From a virus, in IMG/VR virus record IMGVR_UViG_3300031167_000038, positions 1 through 23,344 of that record: DNA of 23,344 bases; one strand, 5' to 3'. Under the pieces are notes generated by a model that saw nothing but the letters and a program-made list of their open reading frames with translations, made no database searches and was not told the origin of the DNA. The position numbers were made by a program, and so were the translations under genes. This document shows, one piece after another, positions 15,028 to 20,478 of this stretch; position 1 is the first letter of the stretch, and every line of letters begins with the position of its first letter.

Positions 15028-15230
15028 TGGTTATTTTTGTAGGTGATTACATTAGATTGCACGGAGCAAATGATTATTATCGTGTGGTAAAGGTAGTTGA
15101 TAATTATTCTGTGAAGTTGGATAACGGATTTACCGTTGAAGCCAGCGACAAGTATATAGCAACTGTTCAAAGCGAATTAGAATTTTTAGAAGAGGGTGGA
15201 ATTATTCCAGAGGTAGTAGATGGGAACTAA
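15027..15230 (+). CDS. Small beta-barrel-like protein of unknown function (67 aa)
   Basis: ATG 15027 is chosen because it overlaps the previous stop as TAATG; the open frame extends 27 codons upstream, but only inside the preceding gene. The residues look like a small SH3-like barrel: VGDYIRLHGANDYYRVVKVVDNYSVKL..., with alternating hydrophobic positions, then an acidic end (SELEFLEEGG). It overlaps the HAD gene by 11 bases. No function is assigned. Confidence 0.7.
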   Translation: MVIFVGDYIRLHGANDYYRVVKVVDNYSVKLDNGFTVEASDKYIATVQSELEFLEEGGIIPEVVDGN

Positions 15231-15846
15231 GTATATTATAACAGACATCGATGGCGTTGTCTTAGATTGGGAAGAAGGCTTCAGCATTTGGATGGAGCAT
15301 CATGGACACGAGAAAGTAGAAGGAGCTCAGTTCATTTACAGCATTGGAGACAGGTACGGCATGAGCAGAAATGCTGGACATAAACTTATTAAGCAATTTA
15401 ATGAGAGTGCCGCAATAGGCTTTTTGCCTCCATTAAGAGATGCCCAATGGTATATTAATTTACTCCATGAGAAACATCGTTACAAGTTTATTGCTTTAAC
15501 AAGCCTGAGCCTAGATCCTTATGCGAAATACCTAAGGGAAAGAAACCTCAAGAAGTTAATGGGCGATGCATTTGAAAGAGTTATTTGTTTAGACACTGGT
15601 GCTGATAAAGATGATGCATTGACAGAGTTGGCAGGATATGCCAAGTACAAAGACTGCTATTGGATTGAAGACAAGCCACTGAATGCAGATGCTGGTACTA
15701 AAGTAGGCTTTAAATCTATTTTAATGGAACATGGTCATAACATGGATAGCGAAGTATTGAATGCTATCGTTGTTAAAAATTGGGAACATATTTACAATAT
15801 CCTAATTAACGAGACTCAAAACAAACCTATTCAATATATTAGATAA
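15220..15846 (+). CDS. HAD-superfamily hydrolase/phosphatase
   Basis: 208 residues; AGG lies six bases before the ATG, inside the previous gene. HAD motif I is TDIDGVVLDW with nucleophile D9 and acid/base D11. Motif II is T94 in FIALTS, motif III is K130 in GADKDD, and motif IV is the acidic pair E150-D151 in WIEDKP. All catalytic positions are present, so it is probably an active phosphatase. The short cap and small size fit 5'(3')-nucleotidase or polynucleotide 3'-phosphatase-like phage enzymes, but the substrate is inferred. It is the last member of the coupled early run. Confidence 0.85.
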   Translation: MGTKYIITDIDGVVLDWEEGFSIWMEHHGHEKVEGAQFIYSIGDRYGMSRNAGHKLIKQFNESAAIGFLPPLRDAQWYINLLHEKHRYKFIALTSLSLDPYAKYLRERNLKKLMGDAFERVICLDTGADKDDALTELAGYAKYKDCYWIEDKPLNADAGTKVGFKSILMEHGHNMDSEVLNAIVVKNWEHIYNILINETQNKPIQYIR

Positions 15847-15856
15847 GGAAACTACT

Positions 15857-16564
15857 ATGCGATTATACACAGGAAAAGAAGTTATTGCTCATGCCGTTGC
15901 TGTTGACAGATACCAAGGGTATAAGTACATCAAATCGCATGAAGCAACAGGCTCTATAAAACCCAACTTCAGCCTATTAATCCATTCGTTAAAGGACCCT
16001 AAGACTTCAGTAGTTGGTTCCGTTACGGACCAGGACTATGTTACAGCAGACTTAATCGTTGAATACTTCGAAGGATTAGTGTTTAAGGCTATGCAACGTG
16101 AACTGAGTGAGTATGAGAAGAAGATTACTGATCTTATTAAAGCAGTTGACATCAATCTACGAGGTAGAGATGATAGGCTTCCTATTGTTGGATCGTTACC
16201 TAACGTGTATAGAAACAATACCAAGCATGATGTTTGGGCAGAGGAAGAACAAAGTTTGCGTAAGACATCTGAATATGAAGGTGAGATAAAGACCAGGTCA
16301 GAGTTCAGTGGTGTTGTTAAAATGTCACGTTTTATGAATCGAACTAATAGTTTATTGGTTGCAGTACTCACAGACAAAGGTAACATAGTTAAGTTCTTTT
16401 ATGACTTATACAGACGTTCACCTGAATTTGAGCCAAGGACTGCACTAGCAGAAGGCAACACTATAAACTTCGTAGGACATGTTAAAGGACATGACGTGTC
16501 TAAGTACTCTAAATGCAAAGAGACATTTATTAATAGAGTTAATGTTCATACAGATGATAAATAG
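15857..16564 (+). CDS. Protein of unknown function, possible OB-fold C-terminal domain (235 aa)
   Basis: The start ATG has AAGGAA about six bases upstream. Residues 1-100 are mixed helix/strand (YFEGLVFKAMQRELSEYEKK). Residues about 150-235 have a strand pattern suggestive of an OB-fold: SEFSGVVKMSRF, SLLVAVLTDKGNIVKFFYDL, EGNTINFVGHVKGHD, and a final TFINRVNV. OB-folds of this kind bind single-stranded nucleic acid, so a DNA-metabolism role is possible; this is inference from pattern only. Its last codons contain the late promoter at 16556. Confidence 0.75.
   Translation: MRLYTGKEVIAHAVAVDRYQGYKYIKSHEATGSIKPNFSLLIHSLKDPKTSVVGSVTDQDYVTADLIVEYFEGLVFKAMQRELSEYEKKITDLIKAVDINLRGRDDRLPIVGSLPNVYRNNTKHDVWAEEEQSLRKTSEYEGEIKTRSEFSGVVKMSRFMNRTNSLLVAVLTDKGNIVKFFYDLYRRSPEFEPRTALAEGNTINFVGHVKGHDVSKYSKCKETFINRVNVHTDDK
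16556..16563 (+). promoter_or_regulatory. T4-type late promoter (GATAAATA)
   Basis: GATAAATA overlaps the stop codon of the previous gene and lies 72 bases before the fibre-like gene, followed by two hairpins. It is the same octamer as at 3295 (before the other fibre) and 20096-20089 (- strand). Confidence 0.6.
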
Positions 16565-16579
16565 TATTATAACTTAGAA

Positions 16580-16618
16580 CTAGAAACTTTAGGGTTTCTA
16601 GACTGTTAACAATAACAG
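16580..16618 (+). other. Two tandem 5'UTR hairpins ahead of fibre-like gene
   Basis: CTAGAAAC (16580-16587) and GTTTCTAG (16594-16601) form a perfect 8-bp stem with a 6-base loop. One base later CTGTTA (16603-16608) and TAACAG (16613-16618) form a perfect 6-bp stem with an ACAA loop. There is no U-run, and GGAG at 16622-16625 follows directly, so a role in mRNA stability or translation is more likely than termination. Confidence 0.6.
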
Positions 16619-16634
16619 ATCGGAGTATAATATA

Positions 16635-17810
16635 ATGGCAGTCTTTATGAATGCCAAAGGTACTACTAATACAAATTACCAAATAGGTAAGCGTGGTGGT
16701 AAAATCTTTGGTGGAGTAGCAACACCAGTTGCAAATGAAGTTAGTACAGGCGATATTTGGCTAGATAAGTCAAACGAACTTACTAAGATAGCAACCAAAA
16801 CTGGTGGTTCAGTTACATGGAACGAAATCCTTACTACAGATGTTGGTGACTTAACGGTCTCCGGTAATCTAACAGTTGAAGGTACGACTACTACTATAGA
16901 TTCTACTACGATAAATGTACAAGAGAGTTTAGTATTTGAAGGCAGTTCAGCTGACGACTATGAAACTACTCTAACAGCAACAAACCCAACAGCAGACAGA
17001 ACTATTACTATGCCAAATGCAAGTGGTACATTACTACTTGGTGGTGCAGTAGCAGTTGATGACTTTGGCTCGGCGGCATACGTTACTCAAGGTGAAACTT
17101 GGAACAGTGACGACAGCGAATTTGCTACAACAGGTCGAATAGATCAAATGATTACTACTGAAATTGCTAATGCAAGTATTATGCATAGCAGTGGAGTTGA
17201 ATCATTTGCTGGTCAAAAGACATTTACAACTGGTATCACAGTAACTGATGCAACTGTAACTGGACTTAAGAGTTCAAGTGTTACAGAAGAAACTAACTTG
17301 TATTACACTGACGCTAGGGTAGACACTAGAGTTGGTAACCTTAGCACAGATAGTTTACCAGAAGGATCAGGTAAGTTATACTATACTAATCCAAGAGCAA
17401 GAGCGGCAATTAGTGTAACTGATAACTCAACTGCTGGCAACGAACTTTCATACAATAGTTCAACTGGTATTCTTGTTTGGCAAGGCTCTGCTTCAAGTAC
17501 TACTAACGTAGACAAAGTTACAGCATTATCATTTGGAGCATTAACAGACTACGGACTGATAAGTGGTAGCACAACACTCACTAGCGATTGGGGTAATGTT
17601 GCAACAGCAAACGTTACATTTAGTGACTCAGGCTATCTACAAGTCAGCAGTGGCTTACCACAACTACCTAACTATGTAGTATCAAGTTTACCTAGCTCAG
17701 TAAGTGCAGGAGACCTTGCATTGTGTACTGACGAAACGGGTGGAGCTTCTGTTGTATTTAATGATGGAACTAATTGGCGTAGAATGTCTGACAGAGCTAT
17801 TGCTAGTTAA
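16635..17810 (+). CDS. Fibre-like virion structural protein (391 aa)
   Basis: ATG preceded by GGAG nine bases upstream. The N-terminus (MAVFMNAKGTTNTNYQIGKRGGKIF, then GDIWLDKSNELTKIA) resembles adaptor regions of phage fibres. At about residues 70-110 is GDLTVSGNLTVEGTTTTID...ESLVFEG, the same module as GNLTVNGTTT...DTLIELQ in the 1072-residue fibre. Two copies of an LYYT[DN]xRxR unit follow (about 221-228 and 247-254). The C-terminal ~120 residues are Ser/Thr-rich beta sequence ending in a GDLALCTDETGGASVVFNDGTNWRRM segment typical of fibre ends. Late promoter and 5' hairpins match those of the big fibre. It stands apart from the structural cluster and converges on the inverted oxygenase block. 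Role: fibre or fibre-associated; receptor unknown. Confidence 0.8.
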   Translation: MAVFMNAKGTTNTNYQIGKRGGKIFGGVATPVANEVSTGDIWLDKSNELTKIATKTGGSVTWNEILTTDVGDLTVSGNLTVEGTTTTIDSTTINVQESLVFEGSSADDYETTLTATNPTADRTITMPNASGTLLLGGAVAVDDFGSAAYVTQGETWNSDDSEFATTGRIDQMITTEIANASIMHSSGVESFAGQKTFTTGITVTDATVTGLKSSSVTEETNLYYTDARVDTRVGNLSTDSLPEGSGKLYYTNPRARAAISVTDNSTAGNELSYNSSTGILVWQGSASSTTNVDKVTALSFGALTDYGLISGSTTLTSDWGNVATANVTFSDSGYLQVSSGLPQLPNYVVSSLPSSVSAGDLALCTDETGGASVVFNDGTNWRRMSDRAIAS

Positions 17811-17838
17811 TACTCGTATTAACGGTAGTTAATACTCG
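17804..17838. repeat. Direct and inverted repeats at a convergent gene junction
   Basis: TAGTTAATACTCG occurs at 17804-17816 and again at 17826-17838. Between them GTATTAA (17816-17822) can pair with TTAATAC at 17807-17813 or at 17829-17835, giving two mutually exclusive hairpins. The first copy contains the stop of the + strand fibre gene and the second contains the stop of the - strand oxygenase gene. The stems lack G+C and there are no U-runs, so termination would be weak; it may be a bidirectional terminator or a rearrangement scar. Confidence 0.6.
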
Positions 17839-18524
17839 CACTTCCAACGAATCATAACACTTTCCCTTACATCACCTGGAGCGATATTAGTCGGAGCCTG
17901 ATGCCATGAGCCTTGTGCGTTGGTTGTTATAAACATTGTGTTAGGCATGAAAGGTACAGTAACTTCGTGTTTCCAATTATGTTCTTTGTCTTTATGTGCC
18001 ATGTGGGGCTGAGTCATGCCTTCATCTTGCATAGCATCTGTATGAATATCATCGCCTATGTAAGTAAACAGTTTAGTACCATAACGTCTTTGACTGTCAT
18101 CTTTAGGCAGGTAGATCATAGCACTGATAGTATAGTATGTAGGATCGAAGAACTGATCTGTATGTATATCGTTTATTAATAACTTGTCTGTGTCTTTCCA
18201 AAACGTGACACAAGGCACTGGAGCTTCTGATACTTCGTCGCCAAACTTCTTAGCAATAGCAAAAAATAGTTTTTCCATTAACTTGTTGAATTGTCTTACG
18301 TCTGATGTAGAAATATCTAATGCAGTTAATACATATTCATCTCTGCAACCGTAAACATCATGTTCATGCACTATATTAACAGAATCTGCATACTCTAGAA
18401 ACGTGCGATAGTTTTGGTTGATAGGTTCGGCAACAAACATATGGGGCCAGGGTGCTGTAAGTAGTTCGGACTGTTCTACTTTATATATTGTATTATTTAG
18501 ATTCTGAATAAAATCCGTATACAT
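17829..18524 (-). CDS. 2OG-Fe(II) oxygenase-like protein A (231 aa)
   Basis: The ATG has a perfect AGGAGG five bases upstream, inside the end of the preceding gene (32-base overlap). The double-stranded beta-helix iron site is visible: H121 and D123 in NDIHTD, distal H208 in GSWHQAP, and R220 in VRESVMIRW as 2-oxoglutarate ligand. A YGTKLF strand follows YLPKD. These enzymes use O2 and 2-oxoglutarate to hydroxylate proteins, nucleic acids or small molecules. The sequence around the iron site (W-x-DT-x5-ND-[IV]-H-x-D) matches the neighbouring gene, so the two are paralogues. Substrate unknown. It is the last gene of the - strand block. Confidence 0.85.
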   Translation of the reverse strand: MYTDFIQNLNNTIYKVEQSELLTAPWPHMFVAEPINQNYRTFLEYADSVNIVHEHDVYGCRDEYVLTALDISTSDVRQFNKLMEKLFFAIAKKFGDEVSEAPVPCVTFWKDTDKLLINDIHTDQFFDPTYYTISAMIYLPKDDSQRRYGTKLFTYIGDDIHTDAMQDEGMTQPHMAHKDKEHNWKHEVTVPFMPNTMFITTNAQGSWHQAPTNIAPGDVRESVMIRWKCEY

Positions 18525-19287
18525 GCTTCCTCCTGATGTCTTTATTAATTATAGGACTGCTATGCCATGCTTTTGCAGATCTAGGTATAAAGTATGCTGT
18601 ACCATTAGTGAATGGTAGTTGGTCTATGAGTGTGCAGTTCTCTCTTATTAAACTTGTAGTTAAGTCAGTTTCAAATACGTTTGGTTGCCAAAACTGTGTA
18701 CCAAACTCTGTTACTCGATCCTCTCCTGGCAAGTACATGCCAAATGTAATACCAAACTCATCGCTATCAACATGTACATCATTAACTGTGAATTGATTAG
18801 TATCTTGCCACAGCCAAACATTGCAATCATGCTCTTGATGTATTGCAAACTTATCTGCTATAGCCATTCTAATGTACTCATGATTGAATACTAAGTCATG
18901 TAGCTCCTGGAATGCAGGATTGCAGTCTATGTTTGCTTGTAGTCTTCCCTTAACTTCTGGCGGTAAAAACTCTGTGGGCCAGTTAGCATTAAGACTTTCT
19001 AATAGTGCTGGAGCAATAAAGTTTTCTATAACTATCTTGCTTTGAGATATTTTAGATTTAGCTATTGCATTTAGCGAATGTATTGTGTAAGGATGAAATT
19101 GTATCTCTCCTATGCTTTGAACACTACCACCTTCAAGTAAGATAGGTAGCCTAGGGTACCAAGGTTCAGCATCCATAGGTAAATGTGTGCAACTATTCAT
19201 TAGTCCACATTCTATACATTTTATTCTGGGATAGTCTGGATCGTACTCCGCAGGGTGAAACGGAATTCCGTGCTTGTCTTTAGCCAA
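18493..19287 (-). CDS. 2OG-Fe(II) oxygenase-like protein B with N-terminal Cys cluster (264 aa)
   Basis: Starts at TTG two bases after the previous stop; the first ATG would be codon 30, inside a Cys cluster, so TTG is preferred but not certain. Residues 20-36 carry C24-x2-C27-x5-C33-x-H35, a possible small zinc knuckle. The oxygenase domain follows: H172 and D174 in NDVHVD, FGTQFW after MYLPGED, distal H242 in AWHSSP, and R252/R253 as the 2-oxoglutarate Arg. All iron ligands are present. It is paralogous to protein A, which has no Cys cluster, so the cluster may serve target binding. Function in infection unknown. Confidence 0.82.
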   Translation of the reverse strand: MAKDKHGIPFHPAEYDPDYPRIKCIECGLMNSCTHLPMDAEPWYPRLPILLEGGSVQSIGEIQFHPYTIHSLNAIAKSKISQSKIVIENFIAPALLESLNANWPTEFLPPEVKGRLQANIDCNPAFQELHDLVFNHEYIRMAIADKFAIHQEHDCNVWLWQDTNQFTVNDVHVDSDEFGITFGMYLPGEDRVTEFGTQFWQPNVFETDLTTSLIRENCTLIDQLPFTNGTAYFIPRSAKAWHSSPIINKDIRRKHVYGFYSESK

Positions 19288-19289
19288 TG

Positions 19290-19601
19290 TTAAATCTCTA
19301 TGCTGGCTTCGAAGCTAAAGGTGATGTCTTCAAACTCTTCAAATAAGATAGTACTAATCTCATCACCTTCTGTAGGGAGGATCATTTCATCTAATACTAT
19401 TTCGTATATGAATAACTCTCCTTCCTTGTCTTCGTCTGTGTATGATATAACTTCAATGCCTACTTGTTCTTTCTCTTGGTCATACGCAGTTAATAATTTA
19501 GTGGCAACAACACTCTGCACGATATCAAAGTATTCGATAACGTCTTCGTCGGATAACTCTTCTCGAGTAATCATTCTTGTAAAGTGTTTTATAAATGCCA
19601 T
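19290..19601 (-). CDS. Small acidic protein of unknown function (103 aa)
   Basis: Very acidic (many Glu/Asp), mixed alpha/beta, with a basic N-terminus MAFIKHFTRMITREELSDED and a beta-rich second half (GIEVISYTDEDKEGELFIYEIVL, then ITFSFEASIEI). There is no membrane segment or motif I recognise. It lies between the EF-hand/TM gene (five bases apart) and the oxygenase genes on the - strand and shares their transcription. The ribosome site is weak (AGG 13 bases upstream), so coupling to the preceding gene is likely. Confidence 0.72.
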   Translation of the reverse strand: MAFIKHFTRMITREELSDEDVIEYFDIVQSVVATKLLTAYDQEKEQVGIEVISYTDEDKEGELFIYEIVLDEMILPTEGDEISTILFEEFEDITFSFEASIEI

Positions 19602-19606
19602 TATGA

Positions 19607-20038
19607 TTATTTACCTTTGCTAAACGCCTGAGCACCAAAGAATGCGGCAACAATACCGGCAACTGCAACAAAGTATGTTGGTGCCATTGATCCTAGTGTT
19701 GACTGTGCTTCACTTAGTCCTGCCAAGCTGGCAAAAACTACTGCGAATGGGTATAGTAACATGCCAAATAATGAGAACCAAGCCATCTTACGTTGAGCAT
19801 CTCTCATTGCATCTGCATCTTCTAATTCTTTTCTCTTGAATTCTAAGTGCATATCCATTTCACCTTTAGAGATATGTCCATCTCCGTTAGTGTCTATATC
19901 TTCCATTCCTTCGACTGTTTTAAATCCACGATTATCAACTGTCGGACCATCACCAGCTGGAGCATCACCTGCCGCTTTTGCCTTCAATGCATCATACTCT
20001 TTACGGGTCATGCTTACTTCTGCTTTATCTTCTGCCAT
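19607..20038 (-). CDS. EF-hand protein with two C-terminal membrane helices, possible holin
   Basis: 143 residues with GTAGGAG about eight bases before ATG. Residues 49-60 (DTNGDGHISKGE) are a canonical 12-residue calcium-binding EF-hand loop, with D1, N3, D5, G6, I8 and E12 in place. An amphipathic charged helix (61-84) leads to two hydrophobic segments, about 86-108 and 118-139, joined by a short polar turn, ending SKGK. There is no signal peptide. A helical hairpin with a charged tail and late expression fits a class II holin or other late inner-membrane protein. The EF-hand would be unusual in a holin. A membrane structural or superinfection protein is the alternative. Confidence 0.8.
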   Translation of the reverse strand: MAEDKAEVSMTRKEYDALKAKAAGDAPAGDGPTVDNRGFKTVEGMEDIDTNGDGHISKGEMDMHLEFKRKELEDADAMRDAQRKMAWFSLFGMLLYPFAVVFASLAGLSEAQSTLGSMAPTYFVAVAGIVAAFFGAQAFSKGK

Positions 20039-20088
20039 TTTCGTTTCTCCTACAAAACTTCTGTTTACTGTATGTATTCTACTATTAG

Positions 20089-20096
20089 TATTTATC
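20089..20096 (-). promoter_or_regulatory. T4-type late promoter on the - strand (GATAAATA)
   Basis: Reading the - strand from 20096 to 20089 gives GATAAATA, about 50 bases before the EF-hand gene and followed by its Shine-Dalgarno. There is no sigma-70 -35 box. It is the only evident promoter for the four-gene inverted block. Confidence 0.65.
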
Positions 20097-20109
20097 TAAA
20101 AGATAGTTC

Positions 20110-20137
20110 TTGACATAACCAGCTTTTAGTGTATAAT
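20110..20137 (+). promoter_or_regulatory. Early sigma-70 promoter, TTGACA-N16-TATAAT
   Basis: TTGACA at 20110-20115, 16-base spacer, TATAAT at 20132-20137. It serves the dsbA-like gene and gene 43. A late-like AATAAATA lies just downstream (20150-20157), but its first base departs from the forms seen elsewhere. The promoter is back-to-back with the - strand late promoter 14 bases away. Confidence 0.88.
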
Positions 20138-20195
20138 AAGAGCATAAGTAATAAATATTACTACATTCAACACACACAGTAACAAAGAGGTAGAA

Positions 20196-20459
20196 ATGGC
20201 ATTTAACAAAACATTCAACGCAGAAGAACAAGCAAGACTAAAGAAACTTATCCAAGAGGGCGATCAAGTCCTATACGAAGTAGACGCACTGAGCGAAGGG
20301 TTACGAGAAACTGTAAAAGCAATTGCAGAAGAAATGGACCTTAAAGCTGGAGTACTTATGAAAGCAGTTAAAGTTGCTCATAAGGCTAAGTTTACAGATG
20401 AAAGAGATAAGTTCGATGAACTCGAAACAATCCTGGAAACTGTCGGCAAAACACTTTAA
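20196..20459 (+). CDS. dsbA: DsbA-like double-stranded DNA-binding late-transcription protein
   Basis: 87 residues, close to the ~89 of T4 DsbA. The pattern FNAEEQARLKKLIQEGDQVLYEVDALSEGLRETVKAIAEEMDLK, with GLR[ED]TVKA-[IV]-AEE followed by a helix KAGVLMKAVKVAHKAKF, is the feature I recognise as DsbA. In T4, DsbA binds DNA at late promoters and helps their activation; late-type promoters are present in this window, which fits. It lies just before gene 43 with a 19-base gap and is read from the early promoter at 20110. This call rests on remembered similarity and could be checked by HMM. Confidence 0.8.
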   Translation: MAFNKTFNAEEQARLKKLIQEGDQVLYEVDALSEGLRETVKAIAEEMDLKAGVLMKAVKVAHKAKFTDERDKFDELETILETVGKTL

Positions 20460-20478
20460 TTTCTAGGATAGAACAAAT

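Noticed and set aside
20150-20157. AATAAATA as a late promoter for the dsbA-like gene
   Set aside because: The first base differs from the forms seen at other late sites, and a strong early promoter directly upstream already explains expression; left only as a remark.
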